The notes below the pieces were generated by a model. That model saw only the letters and a list, made by a program, of their open reading frames with translations. It had not been told where the DNA came from and did no database searches. Source: Leptodactylus fallax (taxonomy: Eukaryota > Chordata > Amphibia > Anura > Leptodactylidae). From it: a stretch of 64,000 nucleotides of DNA. A program made the position numbers and the translations under genes. The first letter of the stretch is position 1. Each line of letters starts with the position of its first letter. The stretch spans positions 407,001 to 471,000 of the forward strand of contig CAMRHE010000462.1 of assembly GCA_947044405.1 (NCBI GenBank). The letters are read 5' to 3'. Shown here piece after piece: positions 11,431 through 22,915 of the stretch.

Positions 11431-11993
11431 ATAAAACCTGTAAATTCTACCTATCTGTAATCTAAATGTTTTAAATTATTTTCAATTTCGACATATCATT
11501 TCACATAGCTATTTCAATGCCAAGAACAAACATACAGCCTTGATTCTAAAAAAAACGCAGTGTAAAACATAAAGAAAACAATGCAATGATTTGGAAATCT
11601 CATATAACCATAATCTATTCACAACAGAACATAGAACACCTATCAGAAGCTGAAAGGTAGACATTTTTATATTTCATTTGAAAAAAATTAACTAATTTAG
11701 AAATTGATGACAGCGACACATTACAAAAAAGTTTGAACACTGTTAACACTGGAAAAGTAAGTGGTACTAATGAGCTGGAGGGTCCATTTTCAATTATGTC
11801 ACATGCCTGTGTATAAAAAGAGAATTTTAGAGAGGTAGAGTCTCTCAGAAGCAAAGATGGTCAGAGCTTCACCAGTCTGTAAAAAATGGCTTCTAAAATT
11901 TGTGAAATAATTTCAGAAAACTTTTCCTTAACATAAAATTGCAAACACTAGGACTATCCCACCATCTACAGTACATAATATCATAAAAACACA

Positions 11994-12992
11994 GTGAGAA
12001 TAATGTTCTTTGACTTCTCCAGTGCTTTTAACACCATACAGCCCAGGTTATTGAGGGACAAGCTGGGCCTTGCTGGAGTGGACCACCACCTCTCCAACTG
12101 GATCCTAGACTACCTCACAAATCGACCTCAATACGTGAGAGCCCAAGACTGTGTGTCAGGTACCGTGATCTGTAATACGGGGGCACCTCAGGGTACGGTT
12201 CTCGCCCCTTTCCTCTTCACACTGTACACTGCAGATTTTAGGTGCAACTCATCCAGCTGCTACCTACAGAAGTATTCTGACGACTCTGCAATAGTGGGTC
12301 TCATCACAGATGATGATGACAGGGAGTACAGAGAACTGAACCAGGATTTTGTGGACTGGTGCCACCGGAACCACCTGAAGATTAATGCGGGGAAGACCAA
12401 GGAGATGGTGGTGGACTTCCGCAAAGGCAGAAGCCCTCCTAAACCAGTGGACATCCTGGGGACGGGCATCGAGATTGTGAACACCTATAAGTACCTGGGT
12501 TTGCTCCTTAATAATAAGCTGGACTGGGCAGATCATATGGAGGCCCTGTACAGGAAGGGCCACAGCAGGCTCTACCTGCTTAGGAAACTGAGAGCCTTTG
12601 GAATCCGGGGGGCACTTCTTAGAACTTTCTTCAACTCGGTAGTGGCATCAGCCATCTTCTTTGGAGTGGCCTGCTGGGGGAGCAGTATATCAACCAGGGA
12701 CAGAAATAAACTTGACAAGCTGATTAGAAGGGCCAGCTCTGTCCTGGGGAGCCCACTGGACCCAGTGCAGGTGGTGGGTGACAGAAGGATACTGTCCGTG
12801 GTGAGCTCCATGCAGAAGAAGAATTCCCATCCCATGCATGAGACTGTGATCGCGCTGGGCAGTACTGTCAGTGACCGACTGCTCCACCCTAGGTGTGAGA
12901 AGGAGCGCTATCGGAAGTCTTTCCTCCCCACCGCGGTTAGGCTGTACAACCAACACCGATCTAAGCGGAGATCATTACACACAGAGAACTGA
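11994..12992 (+). CDS. Reverse transcriptase C-terminal part of an L2/CR1-type LINE
   Basis: A 332-residue open frame without interruption. It enters in the RT palm with FFDFSSAFNTIQPRLL, then GAPQGTVLAPFLF, then the catalytic box as YSDDSA (residues ~95-100, in place of the more common F/YADD). NAGKTKEMVVDF follows, then the thumb/connection segment YKYLG...LDW and a basic C-terminus (SFLPTAVRLYN). The endonuclease and N-terminal RT are missing because the copy is 5'-truncated, so it cannot retrotranspose itself. The ATG at 11994 falls at the truncation point and is not a natural start. The open frame suggests a fairly recent insertion. Confidence 0.85.
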   Translation: MRIMFFDFSSAFNTIQPRLLRDKLGLAGVDHHLSNWILDYLTNRPQYVRAQDCVSGTVICNTGAPQGTVLAPFLFTLYTADFRCNSSSCYLQKYSDDSAIVGLITDDDDREYRELNQDFVDWCHRNHLKINAGKTKEMVVDFRKGRSPPKPVDILGTGIEIVNTYKYLGLLLNNKLDWADHMEALYRKGHSRLYLLRKLRAFGIRGALLRTFFNSVVASAIFFGVACWGSSISTRDRNKLDKLIRRASSVLGSPLDPVQVVGDRRILSVVSSMQKKNSHPMHETVIALGSTVSDRLLHPRCEKERYRKSFLPTAVRLYNQHRSKRRSLHTEN

Positions 12993-13160
12993 AATATCTC
13001 TCTGCCTGTTAAATCCCCCCCCCCCCCGCTACGTCCTATCTGTCTGTCTGCTATTAATGTAATGCCTCTCACCTTGGAACATTCCTGTACATGTTGTATT
13101 TGTATTTGTATCTGCTTATCTTTGCTGCTGTAACACACTGAATTTCCCCATTGTGGGACT

Positions 13161-13196
13161 ATTAAAGGACTATTATTATTATTATTATTATTATTA
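13161..13196 (+). repeat. (ATT)n microsatellite, LINE 3' tail
   Basis: About eleven uninterrupted ATT units directly after the LINE 3' UTR. This is the terminal repeat of the L2/CR1-type element. Confidence 0.9.
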
Positions 13197-13659
13197 AAAA
13201 GATTCTGAGATTCTGGAGAAATGCATATGCACAAGGGACAAGACCAACAGTCAATATTGGATGCTCATGATCTACAGGCCCTTAGGCGGCACTGCATTAA
13301 AAACAATCATTAATCATTAATGCAAATCATTGCCTGAACTGAGGAATACTTCCAGAAATTATTGTCTATGAACAAAGTTTGTTGTGCAATCCACAAATGC
13401 AAGTTAAAACTGTATCATGCAAAGAAGAAGCTACAGTATATATCAACACAATCCGGAAATGCTGCTGTCCTCTCTGGACCAAAGTTTATTTAAAAAGGAC
13501 AGTGGCAAAATAGAAAAAGGTTCTGTTGTCAGATGAACCAAAATCTGACTGAAGAGGAGAAGGAACATCCAAATTGTTTTGAGTGCACAGTTCAAAAGCT
13601 TGCATCTCTGATGGTATGGGTTTGCAATATTGCATATGACATGGACAGCTTAAACATCA

Positions 13660-14340
13660 TCGTCATCAGGAATCTCATTGTGAGGATCTGATCACTGCTG
13701 CTACTGCTTTAACGTTGTCATACCAACAAAGGAAGGTTTTTTGTAGTTATCAGAGCTCTGCTCTGCTGAACCAGCAGTTGGGTAGGGATATTTAAGGCAT
13801 GTTCTCAATGTCACATGTGCCTGCTATTAGTTTATTACTACTAAGTTTGGCTATAGAACTCTGGTTATATCTGTTTTTTGCTGTTATACTGACCATGGCT
13901 TGTTTACTGGATATTCTCTTGTCTTCTGATTTTGGCATTGACTTTGACCTCATGGGTTGACCCCAATCTGGATAAGTTTACTCTTTTGATTCAGCTATTC
14001 TGTTTAGATCTTCCTAGTGAGTAGTACTGTGGATCTTGGTTTGTATTCTGATTGCAGAGCATCTATTTCTTGCACTAAGATGGATCCAAATTCAACAGAA
14101 GTCCAACCAGCTTTGCGGCGGTCTCTGGTGAAGAACATTTGAGGTGCCTTAGATCTATCTCCAACTGCAGTGTGAAATTTAGAGTGCTTGCTCTACTGCT
14201 CTCTGGTATTTGCCATTTCCTACATTTCTTGGGAATTGCTCCAGTGGCAATTCCATAACAATATAGAAGTTTTAGAACAACATGCTCCCATCCAGACAAT
14301 GTCTGTTTCAGGGAAGACCTTAAATATTCCATAAATACAA
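13660..14340 (+). mobile_element. Unclassified insertion, possibly an LTR/gag leader fragment
   Basis: This block splits the Tc1-like transposase remnant at GACATGGACAGCTTAAACAT. It has a T-rich, CT-dinucleotide texture (TTGTTTACTGGATATTCTCT) like the leader or LTR of frog Ty3/gypsy elements, and at 14080 opens a short frame MDPNSTEVQPALRRSLV that resembles a gag start before a stop. No LTR ends or target duplication could be fixed, so the class is a guess. Confidence 0.35.
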
Positions 14341-14542
14341 TGCTAAACTACATACTGCATCCATCACAACAAGAGTCCAGGCGTTGAACTAGTCTTCCTG
14401 CAGTCCAGTCCAGATTTTTCATCAGTAGAAAACATTTGGAACATTATGAAATTAAAAATCCGGGAAAGAAGACCCTGGACTGTTGAGCAGAGGGAATCCT
14501 AAAACTCCAGCGATTTGTCTCTTCACTTCTCAAAAGTTGTAC

Positions 14543-14573
<31 letters not shown>

Positions 14574-14819
14574 AGAGGGGATGCTACACAATGGTAGACA
14601 TGGTCCTGTAATAACTTTTTTGAGATGTGTTGCATCAATTTCTAAGTGAGTTAATTATTTCAAGTGAAATAGGAAAAATGTCTAACTTTGACCTTCTTAT
14701 ATGTGTTCTATGTTCTATTATGAATAAAATATGCTTACATGAGAGTAACAATTAATTGCATTCTTGTTTTCTTTACATTTTACACTGTGCCCCAACAGTT
14801 TTGGAATCGGGGTTGTAGA

Positions 14820-16085
14820 TTTTTGGTACAGAAGGGCTATTGATCTCTAAGCACGGCAAGGAACTGAAGGAGACAAATTGTCCTGTCTATCTATGTGTGG
14901 TCATGGAAGCTGATAAAGACAAAGTGGAATATGGACAAGAGGTATGGAGGTATAGACATCAGTTACATAATGTCTGTAGGTCACCCATCCAATTTAGCAA
15001 TATAAATTGTCAAGGGCATCTCATACATCATCTGGCAGATCAAAGCGGTGCACCATGTTCTCATTGGGGTTGGAGGGGAAAAAAAGTGGTTAACTATTTT
15101 ATACTAGAAATACTGTGGTCTTATCTACAGGTTCTGACTGGTACTGCAGTAATAAGGGTACAACTCAAAATATCTCTTTGACAAAAGGATACAGGGAAAA
15201 AATAATATAAAAACTCAGAAATATATAGATTTCAATATCCACAGGTTACAACTACATCCTGCTGGAAAGTTGTAATGACATCACAAGATCTGCGATGTCA
15301 CAATCACCACACAACAACTTCACCATGCACTTGACATCACAACAGATGCAGTGAATAGAAATTTCTAAAACAGAAGCAAGTTGTGTCACTTGAGGAAGAC
15401 ATCTTAGAGGACAAGCCCAGGCATCTCCTTCTTATTCATGCAATGTTATTTAGCTCCATTCACATATAACTTGGTGGGCGATGGATGTGTGGATAAAGTT
15501 TAGAGCTGCATCACTAACACCAAATTCTCAGGAAGGACCTAGACAGAGTTGGATCCCAATTAACATGTTATTGATGGAATATCCTAAGGACAAGTCATTA
15601 ATTTCATAGCCCCTGACAAACCCATTCAGCATCAGATTTTATATGAGTTGTCTACTTCATGCATCATCTGGTAGATCAGGGCAGTGTACCATATCCACTT
15701 TTTAGTTAAGGGTCCTTTAAGATGTAGTAAGATATTGGAGAAGATGGGAATGCTGTTCGATGCTAGTGGCAGTGTCCCTCGTGTCCATATTTTCTGGCTG
15801 ACATTGCAGATCAGATTGATTAAATTTAAAGGGGCCTGATATGAAATACCAATATTATACCAAGCCTTAAAACAAGGGCAGTTGCATTTGCTCCCAAGGG
15901 TTGTCATCAGGGACATAACAAATCATAGCACTTCAGACGCAAAATAAATCTGAGTAGCAATATTAAAGTCAAAACTCAAAATATATCTGTATTGGTAACA
16001 AATAGTGATTATAAAAAAATAAAATAAAAAATAATTGCAATAAAAATATTGACATGTAGCACCCTAGCCACATACTCAACTTATT
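14820..16085. other. Repeat fragments, no gene
   Basis: It holds two decayed copies of one motif, ATCATCTGGCAGATCAAAGC near 15027 and ATCATCTGGTAGATCAGGGC near 15663, parts of a frog MITE. No open frame here has domain signatures. Confidence 0.45.
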
Positions 16086-16665
16086 AGAATTAGACATGGT
16101 CGAACCTCTCAAGATTCATTTAGTTTTAGCATTGGTTGGTTTGGTTCAAAGATTTGTTTCAGGTTGAACAAGTTCGGTACAAATCAGGGCTTAAATTGGC
16201 TTAAAACATATATCTATCCAATTTCTAGTTCTCTAACAGTTATATCTCCTTTTTATATGATTCTCTAGTTCTATTTGCAGGTTTTACTGCTGTGTATTAA
16301 AGAAGAAAATGGCGTAATTTCTTTGGATCATGCAGTGATGAATAAAACGTTCATCCCCTAGCTTCACTATCACTAAAATGCCTTGTATTCCTGTCCACAG
16401 AATCTTATATACTCTCTGTGACATTAGCACTGTAAGGTGTCCACCTACCACTGATTATTGGCTGAGAGGCTGTCAGGTGATGCCAAGACGTCATACACAT
16501 GTGTGTCTTTTCTGTATTTTCACTGAGCAATGTATGTCACAGCGTCCATTTTAGTTTGTCCGATAAAAATTGCTAAGTATTTGGTTTAGTTAAAAAATGA
16601 ATAATTTGATGAATTCAGGCCAAACCAGACGTGGAGCAAATTGGTTTGCCCCTCTCTAATTAGAA
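16086..16665. mobile_element. hAT-like MITE (TAGAnATGnnCGAACC family)
   Basis: The left end AATTAGACATGGTCGAACCT and the right end, reversed (CTAATTAGAGAGGGGCAAACC), are approximate inverted repeats. The interior repeats 'GGTTTGGTTC/CAAATC' motifs. Boundaries and superfamily are tentative. Confidence 0.45.
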
Positions 16666-16689
16666 TGTTGGAAGATGAGTAGCCATGAC

Positions 16690-18110
16690 ATCACAAAAAC
16701 TCATGACATCATAGACGGCCCCACTGTACTGTCTGTCTCTCCCTGTCCTAAGGGGCTGTGCGGCCTCACCATAACCGCTATCTGTCCACTGATCTAAGGG
16801 GCTGTGTGGGGAGAAACAGCACGGTGGTTCACATTTTGGTTCATCTTAAGGAGTTGTGTGGCACCACAATATCATCTGTCTTTCCCCTATCCTAAAGGGC
16901 TGTGTGAAGGGTTGTGTGACGCCACTGTACCATTTGTCTCTCCCTTATTCTAAGGGGCTGTGCTGCCCCACTATACTGTCTGTCTCTTCCCTGTCCTAAG
17001 AGTCTATGCAGCCCCATCACACTGTTTGTCTCTCCTGTGTGGCCCCACCATACAGTCTGCTTCTCCCCTGTCCTAAGGAGCTGTATGGCCCCACTGTACC
17101 ATCTATTTCTTTCCTATCCTAAGGGACTGTGTGGCCCCACCAAAACATTTGTCTTTCCCTTGTCCTATTTTAAGGGGCTGTGCAGCCTCACCATACCATG
17201 TGTCTATCTATCCCCTGTCGTCTGGGGCTATGCAGCCCCAGCATCCTGTTTCTCCTCTGTCCTAAGGGGCTGTGTGGCCCAACTTATCAATCGGTCTCTC
17301 CTCTGTCCTAAGGAGCTGTGTGACCCAACCATACCATTTGTCTTTCCCTTGTCCTAAGGGTCTGTTCCGTACAGTTTATCTCTTCCCTTTCCTAATTGGC
17401 CTGTGTGGCCCCACTATGCTGCTTTTCCCCTGTCCTAAGAGGCTGTGTGGCCCCACCATACTATTTGTCTCCAAGGGCTGTGCAGCACCACCATACCATC
17501 TGTGTCTCCGCTGTCCTAAGGAGCTCTGCAGCCCAGCTGTACCATCTGTCTCTCCCTGTCCTAAGGGGCTGTGCCTCACATACCATTTTTCTGTCCCTTG
17601 TCCTAAGGGACTGTATGGTTTATCTGTCCTCTGTCTTAAGGGACTATGTGGCTACCAGTTTCCTATAATCCATCCTAAGGGACTGTGCGGATCGACCATA
17701 CCATTAGTCCCCTTTCCTAAGTCGCTGTGTGGCCCCACCATACAGTTTATCCCTTCCCTGTTCTAAGGGGCTGTGCAGCCCCTCCGTATAATTTATCCCT
17801 CCCCTGTTCTAAGGGGCTGTGTGGCCCCACTGTACTGTCTGTCTCTCCCCTGTTTTATGAGGCTTGTGGCCCCACCATACCGTTTATTTGTCTCCTGTCT
17901 TAAGGGGCTCCATGGCCACAAGGTACAGTTTTTCTGTACCCTCTTTTAAGGGGCTGTGCAGCCTCACCATACCATGTGTCTATCTATCCCCTGTCGTCTG
18001 GGGCTATGCAGCTCCACTGTACTGTTTGTCCTCTGTCTTAAGGGGCTGTACAGCCCCACCATACTGTTTGTCAGTCTTCTTTTATATTTGGTCTGTGAGA
18101 CCTCCCCGGC
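16690..18110. repeat. 46-bp minisatellite array
   Basis: About 30 diverged copies of a unit of the form CTAAGGGGCTGTGTGGCCCC + ACCATACTGTCTGTCTCTCC + CCTGTC. Spacing between cores is close to 46 bp (for example 17764 and 17810). A block of about 65 bp starting TTTTAAGGGGCTGTGCAGCC occurs almost identically at about 17171 and 17945, showing a higher-order duplication roughly 774 bp apart. Because 46 is not a multiple of three, the unit is read in a new frame each time, producing long but meaningless Pro/Cys/Leu-rich open frames. Confidence 0.9.
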
Positions 18111-18129
18111 TGTTCTTCTATTTACTACT

Positions 18130-19248
18130 GTGAGTGCTTATTACATGGTGGCCATTCAGGTAAACAGCCTGTAATAGAACCACTACGATGAAAAGCCTGG
18201 GAGCCTTCAATAGGCTCCCAGCTGTATAGGCAATAGATAGCCACCCTGGCAAAATGGCAACACCCATGCACCATCAGTAAAATGGTGCCTTGATCATGTT
18301 TTGCCGCCAGCTCTCCACAGTATAATACAGCAGATACTGGCAGGTATGGCAATCGCCAAACTCCTGAGCAGCCATCATGTTTAAAGACCTGACATCCGCC
18401 ATAATAGTACAGTGGATGTTGGATAAGGGTTAAATGACATATATATGTAGGCAGACACAAATGGTATGTTTCAAGGCAACTTTAATGGCACTTAAAGGAG
18501 TTTTCCATCTAACATGTTTGGGGAAATTTTGATTTCCAGTGGAATTTCAACTGTTCAATCCTTATGTTCTCTTACAAATAAATTGCTATTAGGGTCTTTA
18601 TCCCCTGACCCAGTTCACTACACATGCACTGCTTAGCTGAACATGCATGTGCATAGCTAGCAGGGGCGATGGATCACTAACTCTGTGGGGCCCACCCTGT
18701 GTCTGAAGGAGACCAATACAGTTGAAATGCTTGGTAAAGAAGGAAGCAGTCGGCTTCCTGCTGTGCCACTCTCTAGGCCACAAGCCAGCTCAGTTCTGCT
18801 GGTTTACCACAGGGAAGATGGCTGCTTCCCAACACAGACAGGGAAATGACATCACAGCATTACGCTGTGGAGAAAAGAGAGACGGCGGCAACGGCAACTC
18901 CGTGCATCCGTGGAAGGGATCGCAGGCTGGTCAGTAGAACTTTTACTTTTTTTAGGGTAGCTGGGGGCCTTATTACATATGGCATAAAGGGGGCATTATC
19001 ACTATAAGAGGCGGGGGGAGATCATAGAGAATATAAGGATCATTATATAAGAGGTTGTTGGGGGCATTATGAATTTAAGGGGTCATTAGGGTTCTTTATG
19101 AATATAAGGGGGGTAATATATAATATTATATATAATATAATATTATATAAGGGGCATTAGAGGGGCAGTATATATTCAGGGGGCATAATATAAGGGGGAA
19201 ATTGAACAGTATTAATCCCTAGGCAATGAGCGCTGTAATAGTATTATA
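18130..19248. other. Repeat fragments, no gene
   Basis: At 18165-18420 lies a diverged repeat (GGCTCCCAGCTGT, AAAATGGTGCCT) also found at 36340-36560. At 18950-19200 a GGGGGCATTAT-type imprecise tandem repeat runs into an AT-rich (TATAAT)n tract. No coding evidence. Confidence 0.55.
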
Positions 19249-19878
19249 TCTCTTATATATATATATAAAAGAGTTTCTGTCTGTCTGTCTGTCCTTTATG
19301 CGCGACCAAACGACTGGACCTATCCTCACCAAATTTGGCACACATGTACAACAGGTGTCCGGGAATATTTTAGACTGGGTCTCAGCTCTCTTGGACGTAC
19401 CGTTCCTGAGATACAGTATTCCCAAAAAATGACCAGCATTAGCTAATACAAGCCTGCAAGTCTTTCACTCATATTCCAACTGTCATACACACGGTCATAT
19501 GACCCTTATCAGCCAATAGAAGCTCGCAGGCGCTTAGTCTCCTCAGGCACACAGGATTCCATAGCAACCAAGCTATTTATGACCTGTATTAGTCAATAGC
19601 AGTTCGCAGGTCCTTAAATATTCAGTCATATCACGTGTATCAGCCAATATAAGTTCACATTTAAATTTACCAGGTTTCCATAACAACACAGCCATAAATA
19701 GACTGTACCTATACTGGACTCAGTGGCATAACTAGGAATGGCTGGGCCCCAAGGCGAACATTTGACATAGAACCCCCCAGCACCCGCCCCACCCGCACAA
19801 TCTGCATTCCTACACACACTATTATGCCCCATAGTGGCCAACGCACACACTATTCTGCCCCATAGTGGCCCCTTCATA

Positions 19879-21439
19879 TACACTGTGTGCAAAATTATTA
19901 GGCAAATGAGTATTTTGATCACATCATCCTTTTTATACATGTTGTCCTACTCCAAGCTGTATAGGCTTTTAAGCCAACTACCAATTAAGTAAATCTGGTG
20001 ATGTGCACCTCTGTAATGAGGAGGGGTGTGGTCTAATGACATCAACACCCTATATAAGGTGTGCTTAATTATTAGGCAACTTCCTTTCCTTTGGCAAAAT
20101 GGGTCAGAAGAGAGATTTGACGGACTCTGAAAAGTCAAAAATTGTGAGATGTCTTGTAGAAAGATGCAGCAGTCTTGAAATTGCCAAACTTTTGAAGCGT
20201 GATCACCGAACAATCAAGCGTTTCATGGCAAATAGCCAACAGGGTCACAAGAAGCGGGTTTAAAAAAAAGGCGCAAAATAACTGCTAATGAATTGAGGAA
20301 AATCAAGCGTGAAGCTGCCAAGATGCCATTAGCCACCACTTTAGCCATATTTCAGAGCTGCAACGTTACTGGAGTATCAAAAAGCACAAGGTGTGCGATA
20401 CTCAGGGACATGGCCAAGGTAAAGGAAGGCTGAAAAACGACCACCTTTGAACAAGAAACATAAGATAAAACGTCAAGACTGGGGCAAGAAATATCTTAAG
20501 ACTGATTTTTCAAAGGTTTTATGGACTGATGAAATGAGAGTGACTCTTGATGGGCCAGATGGATGGGCCCGAGACTGGATCAGTAAAGGGCAGAGAGCTC
20601 CACTCCGACTCAGACGCCAGCAAGGTGGAGGTGGGGTACTGGTATGGGCTGGTGATGAAGATGAACTTGTGGGACCTTTTCGGGTGGAGGATGGAGTGAA
20701 GCTAAACTCCCAGACCTACTGCCAGTTTCTGGAAGACACCTTCTTCAAGCAGTGGTACAGGAAGAAGTTGGTATCGTTCAAGAAAAACATGGTTTTCATG
20801 CAGGACAATGCTCCATGACATGCATTCAAATACTCCACAGCGTGGCTGACCAGTAAAGGTCTAAAAGAAGAAAAAATAATGACATAGCCCCCTTGTTCAC
20901 CTGATCTGAACCCCATAGAGAACCTGTGGTCCCTCATAAAATGTGAGATCTACAGGGAGGGAAAACAGTACACCTCTCTGAACAGTGTCTGGGAGGCTGT
21001 GGTGGCTGCTGCACGCAATGTTGATCGTAAACAGATCAAGCAACTGACAGAATCTATGGATGGAAGGCTTTTGAGTGTCATTGTAAAGAAAGGTGGCTAT
21101 ATTGGTCACTGATTTGTTTTTGGTTTTGTTTTTGAATGTCAAAAATGTTTATTTATAAATTTTCTGTTATATTGGTTTACCTGGTGAAAATAAACAAGTG
21201 AGATGGGTATATATTTGGTTTTTATTAAGTTGCCTAATAATTCTGCACAGTAATAGTTACCTGTACAAACAGATATCCTCCTAAGATAGCCAAATCTAAA
21301 AAAAACCCACCCCAACGTCCAAAAATATTGAGCTTTGAGATTTATGAGTCTTTTGGGTTGATTGAGAACATAGTTGTTGTTCAATAATAAAAATAATCTC
21401 CTCAAATACAACTTGCCTAATAATTCTGCACACAGTGTA
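19879..21439 (+). mobile_element. Tc1/mariner element, innermost of the Helitron nest
   Basis: TA at 19879-19880 and 21438-21439 flanks ends TACACTGTGTGCAAAATTAT and, reversed, TACACTGTGTGCAGAATTAT. A second copy of the right end (GCCTAATAATTCTGCACAG) occurs internally at about 21233-21251, so the 3' side carries a sub-terminal duplication. The interior is a transposase pseudogene. Confidence 0.85.
20099..21112 (+). pseudogene. Tc1/mariner transposase pseudogene
   Basis: Starts MGQKRDLTDSEKSKIVRCLV, a helix-turn-helix DNA-binding domain with SLEIAKLLKRDHRTIKRFMA (about residues 28-50). Catalytic DDE boxes follow: VLWTDEMR (first D), FMQDNAP (second D), and [13 protein letters not shown] near 20898-20930 (third acidic residue). 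It ends GGYIGH. Length is 338 codons counting the stop, normal for the family. It is broken by a TAA near 20261, a frame change around 20420-20440 and a TGA just after the DNAP box. The family has a cut-and-paste mechanism with TA targets; this copy cannot encode a working enzyme. Confidence 0.85.
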
Positions 21440-22001
21440 GTATTATGCGCACTTCCCGCTACCTCTTCAATGTTGGACCAGATGTCACGTGAGCCAGGCA
21501 TGCTTCGCAATGCATAATGACGTTGGACTGGCCCACCGACATCTGAGAAGTCACCAAGGAGGCCCGAAGCCTGCTGGAGCGCAGGAGAGGTAAGTAACAG
21601 TGTTTTTTATGTTCCCTCAATTCCTCGGAGCCTCCAATCATTATACTCTGAGGTCTGAAAAGACCCCAGAGTATAATGATAGCAGTGTTTGTGGGGTTCA
21701 CGGCCGGCAGGCCTTACTTACCAATCCCCGCTCCTGCTCACAGCCGCCTCCACAGAAGGTGAAGTGCAGGCATCCGTGAGCAGGAGCGCGGATCGCTAAG
21801 TAAATAGGGCCCGTTACCTGCTGGTGTTACACCAACAGGTAAAGGCTTATTAAAAAAAAAACATCAGGGGCCTGCCGGGACCCCTAATTTCCCGGGCCCT
21901 GTGGCAGCCGCTACCACTGCTACCCCGGTATTTGCGCCACTGACTGGACTACCATACTGTATTTCAGCATTCTTATAAATTGAAATGTTTTTAAACTACT
22001 C

Positions 22002-22160
22002 ATGTCCCCTGCAGCAAAATGCATGGCTGCTGCTCGAGCTAATGAAAACTCTCAGCAGACCCAAGCCCGTCTCCAATCTGAAAAGGTATGTCACAGACAA
22101 CAGCGAGCTGCTGAAACAACCCGACAGAACCAAGCCCGTCTTCAATCTGACAAGGCATTG
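22002..22160 (+). pseudogene. Helitron replicase/helicase N-terminal remnant
   Basis: The short open frame contains repeated arginine/alanine-rich units, AARANENSQQTQARLQSEK then QQRAAETTRQNQARLQSDK, separated by 32 residues. Such 'R..A.ET..Q.QARLQ' repeats are found in the N-terminal region of Helitron Rep/Hel proteins. No Rep HUH motif or helicase boxes remain in the element. Confidence 0.6.
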
Positions 22161-22554
22161 TCAGCCACATGCACACAGCTGCACTCCATGTTTCTATAAC
22201 AACTCAGCCATTTTTGCTGTGGGTCAGCTTTAAAGGGGCAGGGCGCTGTGGATGACACTGTTACACAAGGTCACATACACAAAGCTTTACTCCAGGTTTT
22301 CCATAACCGATCGCAGGTCTTTCACTGATATCCAAACTGAGATACACATGATCACATGATGCTTATGGACCAATGGAAAAATCGCAGGTTCTTCAGTCTT
22401 GACATACACACAGCTTTACACCAGGTTTCCATAGCAACCAAGCTATTCATAACCCTGTATGAGTCAATAGCAGTTCGCAGGTACTTAAATATTCAGTCAT
22501 ATGACGTGTATCAGCCAATATAATTTCATAGCAACACAGCCAAATATAGACCAT

Positions 22555-22820
22555 GAGTAAGGGACATCGTTCCGAAACGCGTAGGCTGTTACTAACCACT
22601 GAACCTATGGAGTGATTTTTTTATTGGAAAAATAAAAGTTATTTTTTATATTAATATGCCTTGGATTTGGTGCTGAATACAATTTTTTACCTATGCAGTT
22701 TATTACCATTGGGTCCAGACGTCCAGGACCTTCTGTCCTTGTGCACCATTTCTATTACTAACATGGACTGCTGAATATATCTACGGGTGGTGAGCTGTAT
22801 ATTTTGTTTGACTGTTTATA
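22555..22820. mobile_element. Penelope-like element 3' fragment with target duplication
   Basis: The segment begins GAGTAAGGGACATCGTTCCG and includes TTCCGAAACGCGTAG followed by an AATAAAA signal, a signature of the 3' region of frog Penelope-like elements. It is flanked by a perfect 10-bp repeat TATAGACCAT at 22545-22554 and 22821-22830, showing it inserted into the Helitron as a 5'-truncated copy of 266 bp. Confidence 0.75.
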
Positions 22821-22915
22821 TATAGACCATACCTATACTGGACTGCCATACTGGATGTCAACTGCAAAACTGGCCAATTCTTATGGGGCCACTACACAAA
22901 CAAAAAATTAAATGT

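Larger units (their letters stand above)
11988..13196 (+). mobile_element. 5'-truncated L2/CR1-type LINE inside the Tc1-like element
   Basis: It begins without a 5' end just before 11994, interrupts the Tc1 sequence between ...ATATCATAAAA and AAAGATTCTGAGATT, and ends in an (ATT)n tract at 13161-13196. A 3' microsatellite tail instead of poly(A) and a 3' UTR ending TGTGGGACTATTAAAGG are typical of the L2/CR1/Rex group of non-LTR elements. Confidence 0.8.
11533..14817 (+). mobile_element. Tc1-like DNA transposon, interrupted twice
   Basis: TA at 11533-11534 and 14816-14817 bounds long inverted ends: TACAGCCTTGATTCTAAAA on the left against TACAACCCCGATTCCAAAA (right end reversed), continuing through GTGTAAAA.(A/G)TAAAGAAAAC and AACATAGAACAC for over 200 bp. 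Between them lie decayed transposase pieces: GATTCTGGAGAAATGC near 13206, TTAAAACTGTATCATGCAAA near 13405, ATGGTATGGGTTTGCA near 13613, and a C-terminal part near 14395-14500 (GTAGAAAACATTTGGA, AGACCCTGGACTGTTGAGCA). About 1.2 kb of LINE (11988-13196) and about 0.7 kb of other sequence (13660-14340) are inserted. The transposase is dead. Confidence 0.8.
19721..21942. mobile_element. hAT-like element with 8-bp target duplication, split by a Tc1 element
   Basis: Ends CAGTGGCATAACTAGG... and ...TTTGCGCCACTG are inverted. The 8 bases ACTGGACT stand immediately left (19713-19720) and right (21943-21950), a perfect duplication of the length made by hAT transposases. A second, truncated and inverted copy of the family ends at 43560 with GTTACGCCACTG. 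The Tc1-like element 19879-21439 lies inside. Remaining sequence is non-coding. Confidence 0.85.

Noticed and set aside
16690..18110. CRISPR-like array
   Set aside because: Units are contiguous, diverged and lack unique spacers; the genome is a vertebrate one.
17037..18174. Long overlapping open frames rich in Cys, Leu and Pro
   Set aside because: They are produced by the 46-bp minisatellite, whose period shifts the frame each unit; the same peptide motifs appear in all three frames.
20897..21142. Minus-strand open frames over 20716-21701
   Set aside because: They are reverse-strand shadows of the Tc1 transposase and hAT-like sequence.
19879..21439. Active Tc1 transposase
   Set aside because: At least two stops and a frame change lie inside the coding region.
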